A DNA stretch of 64,000 nucleotides, from the NCBI RefSeq assembly GCF_020524325.1, contig NZ_JAIVKY010000007.1, forward strand, positions 682,001-746,000. Reading direction: 5' to 3'. A program made the position numbers and the translations under genes. Below, one piece after another: positions 24,873-33,148 of the stretch (position 1 is the stretch's first letter; the number at the start of each line of letters is the position of its first letter). The notes below the pieces were generated by a model. It had not been told where the DNA came from and searched no databases. It was given only the letters and a program-made list of their open reading frames with translations. Source of the stretch: Sutcliffiella horikoshii. Its GTDB lineage: Bacteria > Bacillota > Bacilli > Bacillales > Bacillaceae_I.

Positions 24873-24971
24873 TTTTGGCACGAACTCAGGGGATTTTGGC
24901 ATCAACTCGTGTGGTTTTGGCACGAACTCGGGCTGATTTGGCATCAACTTCCCCCATTTTGGCACGAACTC
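24873..24971. repeat. Five direct repeats with exact 21-bp period
   Basis: Copies of TTTTGGCACGAACTC start at 24873, 24894, 24915, 24936 and 24957, separated by six variable bases. The core alternates GGCACGAAC and GGCATCAAC. Period 21 equals two helical turns and also seven codons. The array lies between the GH1 terminator and the GH30 ribosome-binding site. Confidence 0.9.
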
Positions 24972-24990
24972 AATAAATGGAGGTCATTTT

Positions 24991-26328
24991 ATGAAGAATA
25001 TTACGGTTATTCAAACAAAAAAAGAGACAGGAAGACCTTGGGAACAAGTAAAAAACATCGAATGGAAACAAAAGAGTGACAAAGCGGTCTCTTTAAAGCT
25101 TTTTCCTGAAAAACAACATCAAGAGTGGCTAGGTTTCGGCGGAGCTTTTACGGAAGCGGCTGCCTATAACTGGTCTCAGCTATCAGAAGGTAACAAAGAT
25201 GCCATTATTAACGCCTATTTTAATAAAGAAACAGGTCTCGGATATAACCTAGGTCGCACGGCAATTCACAGTAGTGATTTTGCGCTTGGGAACTATACCT
25301 ACGTGGAAGAAGGAGATGTGAGCCTCGAGTCCTTTAACATAGAGCGGGAGCAAAAGTACGTACTTCCATTTATTAAGGCAGCAGAGTCGGAAGCGGCTGA
25401 AACATTGACTATACTAGCTTCGCCTTGGAGTCCGCCTGCATGGATGAAAACAAATGGTGAAATGAATCACGGTGGCAAGTTAATAGAAAAGTACAGAGAA
25501 GCATGGGCTAATTACTATGTAAAATATATCAAAGCAATGGAAGCGGAAGGTGTACCGATTTGGGGGATTTCGATTCAAAACGAGCCGGAAGCGACACAGG
25601 TGTGGGATTCTTGCATTTATACAGCAGAAGAAGAAAGAGATTTTGTGAAGAACTTCTTAGGGCCAATCATGGAAAAAAACGGACTTGGCGATAAAAAAAT
25701 CATCATTTGGGATCACAACCGTGATGTAATCGTGGAGCGGGCGACTACCGTGTTATCCGATCCGGAAGCAGCTAAATATGTATGGGGAACAGGGAACCAC
25801 TGGTATGTATCAGAGGAGTTTGAGAATCTATCAAAAGTACATGAGGCATTCCCAGACAAACATTTATTGTTCACTGAAGGCTGTATTGAAGGTGGAGTGA
25901 AACTTGGTGCATGGCATACAGGAGAACGCTATGCAAGAAACATCATCGGAGATATGAATAACTGGTTAGAAGGATTCATTGATTGGAACTTGTTACTTGA
26001 TATGCAAGGTGGACCGAATCATGTAGGAAATTATTGCGATGCGCCAATCATAGCAGACACAGAAAAAGACGAGGTGCATTTCAATAGTTCTTACTATTAT
26101 ATTGGTCATTTTAGTAAGTTTATCAAGCCGGGTGCGAAAAGAATCGCTCATGAAACAGCGCTTGAAGATGTTTCACTTGTTGCGTTCAAAAATGAAAATG
26201 AGAGCATTGTTGTCGTTCTATTAAATGAAACAGATGCCAATAAAGAAACGTCGATAGAGCTTGAAGGGGAAGTAATGGACCTGGCTATTCCTGCAAGATC
26301 TATTACAACGGTGGTATTCAACAACTAA
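24991..26328 (+). CDS. Family GH30 glycosidase (beta-1,6-glucanase/glucosylceramidase type)
   Basis: 445 residues without signal peptide. The TIM-barrel part has acid/base Glu198 in IQNEPEA and nucleophile Glu296 in LLFTEGCIEGG; a C-terminal beta domain (about 370-445) is typical of GH30. GH30 members cleave beta-1,6-glucan, beta-glucosylceramide or xylan; the GH1 and GH16 neighbours favour beta-1,6 branches of laminarin-like glucan. GGAGGTC lies upstream of the ATG at 24991. Confidence 0.92.
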   Translation: MKNITVIQTKKETGRPWEQVKNIEWKQKSDKAVSLKLFPEKQHQEWLGFGGAFTEAAAYNWSQLSEGNKDAIINAYFNKETGLGYNLGRTAIHSSDFALGNYTYVEEGDVSLESFNIEREQKYVLPFIKAAESEAAETLTILASPWSPPAWMKTNGEMNHGGKLIEKYREAWANYYVKYIKAMEAEGVPIWGISIQNEPEATQVWDSCIYTAEEERDFVKNFLGPIMEKNGLGDKKIIIWDHNRDVIVERATTVLSDPEAAKYVWGTGNHWYVSEEFENLSKVHEAFPDKHLLFTEGCIEGGVKLGAWHTGERYARNIIGDMNNWLEGFIDWNLLLDMQGGPNHVGNYCDAPIIADTEKDEVHFNSSYYYIGHFSKFIKPGAKRIAHETALEDVSLVAFKNENESIVVVLLNETDANKETSIELEGEVMDLAIPARSITTVVFNN

Positions 26329-26347
26329 AGGAGAGAGCATTAAAACA

Positions 26348-27145
26348 ATGACAGATAGAAAAAAAGACTGGCAGTTAGTTTGGGAAGACAACTTTGATGG
26401 GCGTGAATTGGATCAATCCAAATGGTCTTATGATACAGGAAATGGTTTTATGAAGCCTGATGGCAACTATGAACCCGGTTGGGGCAATGAAGAGCTTCAA
26501 TATTACTCCAAAAACAATGTGACAGTAGAAGATGGAAAGCTTGTCATAACTGGAAAAATGGAAACAGCTTCAGATGACCATGGTAAGTATGAATATACTT
26601 CAGGGAAAGTCCATACGAAAGGGAAATTCAGCCAGCTGTATGGGAGATTTGAAGCAAAAATTAAATTACCAGGTGGACAAGGTTACTGGCCCGCATTTTG
26701 GATGATGCCAGAGGAAGACAAGTATGGCGGATGGGCAGCATCTGGAGAAATTGACATCATGGAAGCTAAAGGAGCAAGAGTGAATACAGTCGGTGGTGCC
26801 ATTCATTATGGTAGCCAATGGCCAAATAATACGTATACTGCAAAAGATCATCTCTTAGGTGAAAACTCAAGCATCACCGATTATAATGTCTATGCAGTTG
26901 AGTGGGAACCTGGAGAAATTAGATGGTCTGTAAATGGGGAAGTATTCCAAACTTTGAATAAGTGGTCAAGTATGGATTCAGATAATGAGAAAAAGCATGC
27001 TTATCCTGCTCCATTTGATCAGAAATTCTATATAATCCTTAACCTAGCCATTGGCGGCTGGTATGGAGGTGCCCCTGACGAATCCACTAAGTTTCCAGGA
27101 AAAATGGAAGTGGATTATGTGAGGGTATATAGCGCACAAAAATAA
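26348..27145 (+). CDS. Family GH16 endo-beta-glucanase (laminarinase/lichenase type)
   Basis: 265 residues. The active-site strand reads SGEIDIMEAKG, with nucleophile Glu134 and acid/base Glu139 in the bulged E-I-D-I-M-E form found in laminarinases. WQLVWEDNFDG at the start and YYIG/ILNLAIGGWYGG near the end are GH16 landmarks. There is no signal peptide (MTDRKKDWQ), unexpected for an enzyme that usually attacks extracellular polymer. It follows GH30 by 19 bases with AAAGGAGAG upstream. Linkage specificity (beta-1,3 or mixed) is inferred. Confidence 0.92.
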   Translation: MTDRKKDWQLVWEDNFDGRELDQSKWSYDTGNGFMKPDGNYEPGWGNEELQYYSKNNVTVEDGKLVITGKMETASDDHGKYEYTSGKVHTKGKFSQLYGRFEAKIKLPGGQGYWPAFWMMPEEDKYGGWAASGEIDIMEAKGARVNTVGGAIHYGSQWPNNTYTAKDHLLGENSSITDYNVYAVEWEPGEIRWSVNGEVFQTLNKWSSMDSDNEKKHAYPAPFDQKFYIILNLAIGGWYGGAPDESTKFPGKMEVDYVRVYSAQK

Positions 27146-27159
27146 AGTAGTAATCATAA

Positions 27160-27198
27160 ATCAAAAAGGATTACAGGCCACCCTGTAATCCTTTTTGT
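27160..27198. terminator. Bidirectional terminator
   Basis: Stem AAAGGATTACAGG / CCTGTAATCCTTT with loop CCAC and T-runs on both strands, between convergent genes. Confidence 0.92.
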
Positions 27199-27593
27199 CA
27201 TCCCCATCTCAAACTGATGGTAAGATGGCAGCAATCTTTTCCTTCAATTTCCGATGTCATATTTAAATTAATGCCATCCGGATTAAAATCTACTTTCACA
27301 CCGGAATGCATACCAGTTGAAAGTAATAACTGAGACACTTTCTCTTTATTGCCTTCCTGTGCTGCCGCCATTACTTCCGAAGCGAACGCTTTAGAATCAG
27401 ATAGTTTCTGCAAAATGATGCTGGCCTCTTTCATCAATTGTTGCATGGATTCTGCGGATTCAGTAAAGACGGTCGGATCCACTTCGGGATAAACTCGGAA
27501 ATATGTTCTTGGCAGTGGAAGCGCATAAACCGGAAAATAGACATTTCGTGGATAATAAACAGTGCGGTGGAAATGGGGTTGATAAAAATACAT
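27198..27593 (-). CDS. Conserved hypothetical protein with aromatic N terminus
   Basis: 131 residues. The first 40 are rich in Tyr, Phe, His and Pro (MYFYQPHFHRTVYYPRNVYF), the middle is helical, and the C terminus is beta-like (VKVDFNPDGINLNM). No signal peptide. The start at 27593 has GGAGGG six bases upstream. I do not recognise the family; the aromatic, Tyr-rich start is reminiscent of spore-coat-associated proteins, which is speculation. Confidence 0.7.
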   Translation of the reverse strand: MYFYQPHFHRTVYYPRNVYFPVYALPLPRTYFRVYPEVDPTVFTESAESMQQLMKEASIILQKLSDSKAFASEVMAAAQEGNKEKVSQLLLSTGMHSGVKVDFNPDGINLNMTSEIEGKDCCHLTISLRWG

Positions 27594-27668
27594 GACAAAC
27601 CCTCCATTTTTCATCAGTACAGTACTATATGTAATTTAAATAGGAATGGAGAGTTGTCACCCTTCTAT

Positions 27669-28517
27669 TTAGTCTTTATTCCTTAATTGGCTTAACACAA
27701 TTTTTTCCCATACTCTCCAAGGCAATAGACGTTTGGCAAGTAGAGAGAGCCTTACACCCTTTCCGACGGTATACCGGAGGGTGGGAGTTTTCTTCATCTC
27801 GGCTATCATCAACACCAGGTTAGCAACATCAACTGGATCTCCATACGACTCTCGATCTTTTTGAAGTCTTTTATTCATCCCCGTAAACAACTCAAGGTAA
27901 GGAGAATCGGCGTTGCCAGCTTTTGATGACATATGGGTGCCGGAGGACCATATATTCGTTTGAAACGAACCTGGTTCAACAAGGACTACGTCTATGCCGA
28001 ACTTCTTTACTTCCAGCCTGAGACTCTCACTGTACCCTTCTAAGGCGTATTTTGATGACACATAAGGGGAAAGGCCGGGGAAGCCAATTAAGCCGCTGAT
28101 GGAGCTTATATTGATAATTCTGCCGTTTCCCTGTTTTCGCATTTTTGGAAGCACTTGATTCGATACCCTCATTACTCCCAAAAGGTTGGTTTCCAACTGG
28201 AACTGATATTCCTCCATGCTCAATTCTTCTGCAAAACCAGCCACAGCAAATCCAGCGTTATTGATGAGCACATCCACACGATCTAATCCTTGAACAATGC
28301 TACCGAAATTATTCACGGATTCTTCATCTGTTACATCTAATAATGCAAAAGTCAGATTTCCCGCATCCTTTGGAGTCAATCCTTCCAATACGACGGACTT
28401 CTTTGTTTCATCCCTGATCGTTGCAACAACATGATATCCCCCTTCTAGAAAAACTTTGGTAAATGTTCTTCCGAAACCTCCCGAAGCGCCTGTAATGATG
28501 ACAGTCTTTTTTTTCAT
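27669..28517 (-). CDS. Short-chain dehydrogenase/reductase
   Basis: 282 residues, Rossmann fold: cofactor motif TGASGGFG (about 9-16), NNAGF, and catalytic Tyr and Lys in YVSSK. The family oxidises or reduces alcohols, ketones or sugars with NAD(P)H; the substrate cannot be told. Start at 28517 (MKKKTVIITGASGG), with AAAAGGGGAC upstream. The reading frame continues upstream without a site. Divergent from the DedA gene. Confidence 0.92.
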   Translation of the reverse strand: MKKKTVIITGASGGFGRTFTKVFLEGGYHVVATIRDETKKSVVLEGLTPKDAGNLTFALLDVTDEESVNNFGSIVQGLDRVDVLINNAGFAVAGFAEELSMEEYQFQLETNLLGVMRVSNQVLPKMRKQGNGRIINISSISGLIGFPGLSPYVSSKYALEGYSESLRLEVKKFGIDVVLVEPGSFQTNIWSSGTHMSSKAGNADSPYLELFTGMNKRLQKDRESYGDPVDVANLVLMIAEMKKTPTLRYTVGKGVRLSLLAKRLLPWRVWEKIVLSQLRNKD

Positions 28518-28680
28518 GGAAATAGTCCCCTTTTCATATGCATTTATTGGTAAAGAGTTTGCTAGTTTATTTAATAAATATAAAAGGAATAAATATATAC
28601 AGCGAGAAGGTAATGAACGTGTTTGTTTGACCAATAGAAGCAATAACAAATTCTTGCTTCGTGCAGAGAGAAGGGATCAC

Positions 28681-29292
28681 TTGGATCTGACCTTTATCAT
28701 AGAAATTATTAAGGACTATGGATATATAGGATTATTTTTATGGCTTTGGTTAGGTATGTTCGGTATCCCGGTGCCTAATGAAGTGTTTGTGAGCTCTATA
28801 GGGATTGTCGCACAACGGGGAGTCCTTGAGACAACGCCTGCATTATTCACAGTTTATATTGGAGTGATTGCTAGTCTTACCACCTGTTACCTTTTAGGAC
28901 GTTGCTTGGGGAAAGGTGTATATTCAAAGCTTGAGAAACACGATAGGATCGAAGCTTCCTTTGCAAAAGGAGAAGAACTTTTGAATAAGTACCATGTATT
29001 TGCATTATGTATTTCGTATTTCCTGCCTGGATTGAGAAATGTCGTTCCTTTTTTGGCTGGATTTATGAGACTGCCATACTATCAGTTTGCCATAGCTGCC
29101 TATAGCTCTGCAATTGTATGGGTAACGACATTCTTTTTTATGGGAAGACTTGTGTGGAGTCATGCACAGCTATTCGTGGTGTATAGATTGGAACTGATGA
29201 TTGCCGCTTCTGTCTTTATCGTCCTCTATTTTGTTTATGACTGGTACAAAAAACAGAGTGATCCCACTTTCATCTTCCAGAAGTATCGTTAA
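28681..29292 (+). CDS. DedA-family membrane protein
   Basis: About 203 residues with several hydrophobic segments. Typical DedA features are the N-terminal GYIGLFLWLWLGMFGIPVPNE and the later FLPGLRNVVPFLAGFMRLPYYQF. DedA proteins take part in membrane homeostasis and lipid-carrier (C55-P or phospholipid) flipping. I place the start at TTG 28681 (MDLTFIIEII), five bases after AGAAGGG; the open frame upstream includes codons antisense to the SDR gene. Confidence 0.88.
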   Translation: MDLTFIIEIIKDYGYIGLFLWLWLGMFGIPVPNEVFVSSIGIVAQRGVLETTPALFTVYIGVIASLTTCYLLGRCLGKGVYSKLEKHDRIEASFAKGEELLNKYHVFALCISYFLPGLRNVVPFLAGFMRLPYYQFAIAAYSSAIVWVTTFFFMGRLVWSHAQLFVVYRLELMIAASVFIVLYFVYDWYKKQSDPTFIFQKYR

Positions 29293-29341
29293 AGTATATA
29301 TGTGCACGTCCCCTCATAGAATAGGAGTAAAAGAGTAGGGG

Positions 29342-29974
29342 ATGGTGGTCATTTTGCAACGAACGATGCTTGTTCAGGGAAACGCGAAAAAGGAAGTGCA
29401 ACCGGATATAGCGTATCTTCAATTGGGAGTGCTAACCACCAATTCTGATGTACAGCGTGCACAAGAAGAAAATAGATTGATAGCAAACCGAATGATTCGG
29501 GGCCTAATTGCAGCAGGCATTCCTCAGGAAGACATTGAAACATCTTCTTATACTTCCTTTCCTCGATATGAAACAGATTCGTCAGGTAAGTCTGTCCTTT
29601 CTACGTATGAGGTACGCCATATTTTCCGTATAAAAGTGAGAGATATTACAAAAACAGGTACCGTTGTAGATGTAGCTTTTGAGAATGGAGCGAATATTTC
29701 GGAGAGTGTATCCTTTGAAGTCTCCAATTATAAAGAAATCTATCGTCATGTCCTGCAGCTGGCAGTTGTGGATGGGGCGAAAAAAGCACAGGCAATGGCT
29801 ATAACTCTACAAGTTTGCCTTTCTCCAGTTCCAATCAAGGTGGAAGAAGTTACTCAGCAGGTCTTTGCTGGGCCGCGTTATGCCTCTTTTGCAGTTCAGG
29901 AAAAGGAGAGCACACCAATTGAACCACAAGAAATCACCATAAGTGCGTCCGTTAATCTAGAATATATATATTAA
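29342..29974 (+). CDS. SIMPL-domain (DUF541) protein
   Basis: 210 residues with the SIMPL pattern: VQGNAKKEVQPDIAYLQLGV at the start, then NRMIRGLIAAGIPQEDIET and the C-terminal PIEPQEITISASVNLEY. The family is poorly understood; members are often secreted, but no convincing signal peptide is present here. The start is uncertain: ATG 29342 or TTG 29354 (MQRTMLVQG), which has GGTGG just upstream. Confidence 0.85.
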   Translation: MVVILQRTMLVQGNAKKEVQPDIAYLQLGVLTTNSDVQRAQEENRLIANRMIRGLIAAGIPQEDIETSSYTSFPRYETDSSGKSVLSTYEVRHIFRIKVRDITKTGTVVDVAFENGANISESVSFEVSNYKEIYRHVLQLAVVDGAKKAQAMAITLQVCLSPVPIKVEEVTQQVFAGPRYASFAVQEKESTPIEPQEITISASVNLEYIY

Positions 29975-30022
29975 AAAACAGACCGTTTCATCCTCCATTT
30001 TGGAGGGTGGCGGTCTGTTTTT
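29974..30022. terminator. Bidirectional terminator
   Basis: Long stem AAACAGACCG / CGGTCTGTTT with an inner CCTCC / GGAGG helix and T-runs on either strand, between convergent genes. Confidence 0.9.
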
Positions 30023-30028
30023 AACACC

Positions 30029-30343
30029 TTAGCGGAAAATGCAACATAATTCCTCGGACAGCAAATTGTCTACTTCCTTTTGGTTCAATGAGTAGTAACT
30101 CCACGTTCCCCTTGTTTCTTTAACGATGATTTCCGCATCCAACAAAATCTTCAAATGGTAGGAAAGTTTGGATTGGGGCATTCCGATCAGCGGGACCATA
30201 TCGCATACACACATAGCTCCATGTTGACATAGGATGTTCATAATGTGCAGTCGCTTTTTATCAGCAACGGCTTTGTACTTTGCTTCATATTTTTCAAACA
30301 TTTTTTCCAAGGACACATCTTGTAGAGGGATTTCTTTTTTCAA
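30029..30343 (-). CDS. ArsR-family metal/metalloid-responsive repressor
   Basis: 104-residue winged-helix protein. The recognition region reads MPQSKLSYHLKILLDAEII. Cys45 and Cys47 in MCVCDM sit at the classic alpha-3 metal site of ArsR/SmtB repressors, and Cys100-Cys101 near the end may add ligands. Such proteins sense As(III) or Cd/Pb and release DNA when bound. No arsenic-resistance gene is in the vicinity; the divergent partner genes are a tiny membrane protein and a thioesterase. Confidence 0.9.
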   Translation of the reverse strand: MKKEIPLQDVSLEKMFEKYEAKYKAVADKKRLHIMNILCQHGAMCVCDMVPLIGMPQSKLSYHLKILLDAEIIVKETRGTWSYYSLNQKEVDNLLSEELCCIFR

Positions 30344-30448
30344 CTAATTTCACCTCTAGTACTCTCAAATTTTAAGTTTATTATATGCGATAGATAGCTA
30401 GGACTCAACATAACTGCAGTCAAGGTTTTATAAAAGGAGGGGAGACAC

Positions 30449-30538
30449 ATGTTGGATTGGTCGGCACTTATTCCTATTTTTGTATTATTCTCTGTGTATT
30501 TTCTTTTTGCAGTAGTATTATTAAGAGATAAGCGGTAA
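30449..30538 (+). CDS. Very small predicted membrane protein (29 residues)
   Basis: Encodes MLDWSALIPIFVLFSVYFLF plus nine more residues ending RDKR: one transmembrane helix followed by a positive end. AAAAGGAGGGG lies seven bases before the ATG, an excellent site. It precedes the thioesterase gene by 18 bases and is likely co-transcribed. No family recognised. Confidence 0.6.
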   Translation: MLDWSALIPIFVLFSVYFLFAVVLLRDKR

Positions 30539-30556
30539 CAAAAGGAGGAAACAGGA

Positions 30557-30940
30557 GTGGAACTAGAAAATACACTAATAGACTTACTAGGAATTGAAAT
30601 TGTGGAACTGTCAGAAGAAAGAGCAGTGGCAACCATGCCTGTAGACAGTCGCACACACCAACCATTCGGACTGTTGCATGGTGGGGCGTCCGTGGCCTTG
30701 GCTGAGACGATTGCAAGCATCGGGACATTTAATCTTATCGACAAGGAAACAGAAATCTGTGTAGGGCTGGAGATAAACGCCAACCACCTGAAAGGGAAAA
30801 AGGATGGGGTGGTTACGGCAATCGGAACTCCGTTGCACAGAGGGAAAACCACGATGGTATGGGATATAAAAATTGTAGACGAAAACGACGCGTTGATTTG
30901 CATTTCACGTTGTACAATGGCCATTTTGAAGAAAAGGTAA
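30557..30940 (+). CDS. menI: Hotdog-fold acyl-CoA thioesterase, YuxO/MenI type
   Basis: 127 residues of the PaaI-like hotdog family: HQPFGLLHGGASVALAETIAS is the active-site helix with the catalytic Glu, and the end WDIKIVDENDALICISRCTMAIL is typical. The family hydrolyses 1,4-dihydroxy-2-naphthoyl-CoA in menaquinone biosynthesis; B. subtilis YuxO sits near mrp and comA. GTG start with GGAGG eight bases upstream. Confidence 0.85.
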   Translation: MELENTLIDLLGIEIVELSEERAVATMPVDSRTHQPFGLLHGGASVALAETIASIGTFNLIDKETEICVGLEINANHLKGKKDGVVTAIGTPLHRGKTTMVWDIKIVDENDALICISRCTMAILKKR

Positions 30941-30949
30941 TGAAAGACC

Positions 30950-30984
30950 AAGGGACTGGAGGTTTTTTCAAACCGCCAGTCCCC
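30950..30984 (+). terminator. Terminator-like hairpin after menI
   Basis: Stem GGGACTGG-A-GGTTT / AAACC-G-CCAGTCCC with a four-base loop. It reaches into the 3' end of the convergent alkD gene; the T-run is in the loop region only. Confidence 0.6.
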
Positions 30985-31669
30985 TTCTCGCTAAATGTTT
31001 CAAGCCCTCACGCCTACTAAGCGGTGCCAAATCCGTAGACTTAATAAACGTCAATACCTCATCCGGGGCAGTCTTGGAATATTCTCTTAACGCCCAGCCG
31101 ATAGCCTTCTGAATAAAAAACTCCTTAGCCCCTTTGGTGGCCTCTATATAAGAAAACAACTTCTGAGAATCTGTCTTTTCCTTATACTTCAACTGAAAAA
31201 GAATGGCTGATCTTTGCAGCCAGAAATTATCCGATTCAATCCACCTATCTGGAAAGTCAACAATACTGGACTTCTCCCTTAACAAAATTGCCCCAACATG
31301 ATGCGGTGCAATATGATCCACTGTATCCCACCAAGAATTTGTAGTAACCAATTTTTCCAAAAAGGAGAGCCACTCCGCATCAAGCTTTTTAATATGAACA
31401 TCAATCACCGCAAGGGCGGCATAATGGAATTCCCGCTCAGGTTGCGCATATAAAAACGTAACAAGCGGTTTGACCCACTCCCGTTCTGGTTTCCCATGTT
31501 CCACGAAAAATCCTTTTACTAACTCTTTTCGTTCAGGTGACTTTATCCCCAAAAATGAAAAGTGGTTGCGCATATAATCTTCCATCGGCTTTCTGTTCGA
31601 TTCATTTGCGTTTGACCGAAACAAATCGATTAACCCATTCTGATATATTTCCAAAGTAGTGGCTTCCAT
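30968..31669 (-). CDS. DNA alkylation repair protein (AlkD-like DNA glycosylase)
   Basis: 233 residues forming the HEAT-like helical repeats of the AlkC/AlkD superfamily, for example MRNHFSFLGIKSPERKEL near the start and WWDTVDHIAPH and FWLQRSAILFQLKYK in the middle. AlkD-type glycosylases excise positively charged alkylated purines without base flipping. Start at 31669, where GGAGG lies seven bases upstream; upstream codons lack a site. Confidence 0.9.
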   Translation of the reverse strand: MEATTLEIYQNGLIDLFRSNANESNRKPMEDYMRNHFSFLGIKSPERKELVKGFFVEHGKPEREWVKPLVTFLYAQPEREFHYAALAVIDVHIKKLDAEWLSFLEKLVTTNSWWDTVDHIAPHHVGAILLREKSSIVDFPDRWIESDNFWLQRSAILFQLKYKEKTDSQKLFSYIEATKGAKEFFIQKAIGWALREYSKTAPDEVLTFIKSTDLAPLSRREGLKHLARRGLAV

Positions 31670-31742
31670 AAAAAAACCTCCCATATCCATGACTTCTACT
31701 TGTAGAATACAGGAAAAAGGGAGGCAATGAAACAAAGCCTTA

Positions 31743-32969
31743 TTAGGATTCTGCTGTTTTCTTCGCACTTTCAGAATGAAGAATGCTATAGAGTAACATT
31801 ACTCCTGAGCATAAAAAGATAAAGCTTGTGATGTAAAATACGGTAGAAATCTCGTAAAAACCGGCAATCATCCCACCCATCACCGGCCCAATCACATTCC
31901 CTAAGAAACGGAAACTGACGTTGTATCCAAGCACTTCTCCCTGCATGGACAAAGGGGCTACATTGCGGATATATGCAGTCATACATGGAATCAAGCCACC
32001 AACTACCATACCAAATAAGAAGCGGAATAGGACAAGCTGCCAAAGCGACGTGGCAAGCGCTTGAGGAATAAAGAGTATCGAACTTGCGAGCATAAGAATG
32101 ACGATGACTTTGTCATGCCCGATGTTATCCCCAAGTTTTCCCCAATTCCGTGACGCTAACAAATTGCCGAAACCTGTAGCAGAGAATGCAAACCCTGCAA
32201 GTAAGGCGATATTTGTTGCGGTCCCACCTGTCAACTCATTCACATAAAGTGCAAGTAAGGGCTGAATGCTGAAATTAGCCGCTTGGATGAACATGGATAA
32301 GAACATAATCTTAAGCAACAGCGGTTTTTGTATGATGTATTGCAGTACTTCTTTCCGTGAATATTTCTTTTCTTTCTGATTTGCAGAACTTTTTTTCTTT
32401 TCCTTAATGCCGAACGCCACTAGAATAACAGCCAAATAGATTAGAGCTGATGTAAGGAAAAACGTGTAGGCAAAGCCGAAGGAATCCGCAAGCATACCGC
32501 CAATCAATGGACCGAGGAGTCCCCCGGAAACCGTACCTGTCTGCAGGGTACCGAGTGTTTTTCCTGCAATCTCTTTTGGTGCTTGAGAGGAGATTAAAGC
32601 CATGGAAGTCGGAATGAATCCAGTTGCCAATCCCATGAACATCCTAAGAATGAATAGTCCATGTACCGAATCCACTACACTCATCAACAGGATGCTTGTA
32701 GCAATACCTGTACCTGTTAACAACAAGATCGGCTTAAAGCCATATTTATCCCCAATTCGCCCCCAAATCGGTGAAACGAAAAACGCTGTGAGAAAGGTAA
32801 TGCCAAAAATAAATCCTGACCAGCGCTGTACATAGGAATCAGAGTAATTCCCAAACGTTTCAATGAATAAGGATAAGAAAGGGAGAATCATAGTAGCACT
32901 AGCAGCAACGAAAAAGTTCGCAATCCACATAATGAACAAGTTTCGTCCTGATATGGAAATGATTGTCAC
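31743..32969 (-). CDS. yuxJ: MFS multidrug-type exporter (YuxJ)
   Basis: 408 residues with about 12 membrane segments in two halves. The loop after helix 2 reads WGRIGDKYGFKP, the classic MFS motif A, repeated in degenerate form in the second half (WGKLGDNIGHD). Drug or metabolite efflux is likely. It is divergent from kapD, the same arrangement as yuxJ-kapD in B. subtilis. Starts with GTG 32969 (MTIISISGRN), with AGAAGAAG upstream; a weaker alternative is the ATG at residue 14. Confidence 0.88.
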   Translation of the reverse strand: MTIISISGRNLFIMWIANFFVAASATMILPFLSLFIETFGNYSDSYVQRWSGFIFGITFLTAFFVSPIWGRIGDKYGFKPILLLTGTGIATSILLMSVVDSVHGLFILRMFMGLATGFIPTSMALISSQAPKEIAGKTLGTLQTGTVSGGLLGPLIGGMLADSFGFAYTFFLTSALIYLAVILVAFGIKEKKKSSANQKEKKYSRKEVLQYIIQKPLLLKIMFLSMFIQAANFSIQPLLALYVNELTGGTATNIALLAGFAFSATGFGNLLASRNWGKLGDNIGHDKVIVILMLASSILFIPQALATSLWQLVLFRFLFGMVVGGLIPCMTAYIRNVAPLSMQGEVLGYNVSFRFLGNVIGPVMGGMIAGFYEISTVFYITSFIFLCSGVMLLYSILHSESAKKTAES

Positions 32970-33148
32970 CTTCTTCTAAAGTTTCGGATTATAAATATTT
33001 CGTATAACTAAATAATAACGCATCCACAGAAAAAATCAACAAAACGAACTTTATTTTTGGAAAAATGAGTGAATTACGTGCTAAAAATGTTATTCACCAT
33101 GATATAATATAGTAATAAAATTCTGAAAATTAAAGAGGGAGGGGAACC

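Noticed and set aside
24846-25079. Open frame with seven-residue FWHEL-type repeats
   Set aside because: Produced by the 21-bp DNA repeat; it begins in the terminator T-run and overlaps the GH30 start in another frame, with no site for translation.
30340-30951. Long minus-strand open frame opposite menI
   Set aside because: Antisense to a clear hotdog thioesterase gene; composition is low-complexity (Ser/Pro/Leu) and typical of a shadow frame.
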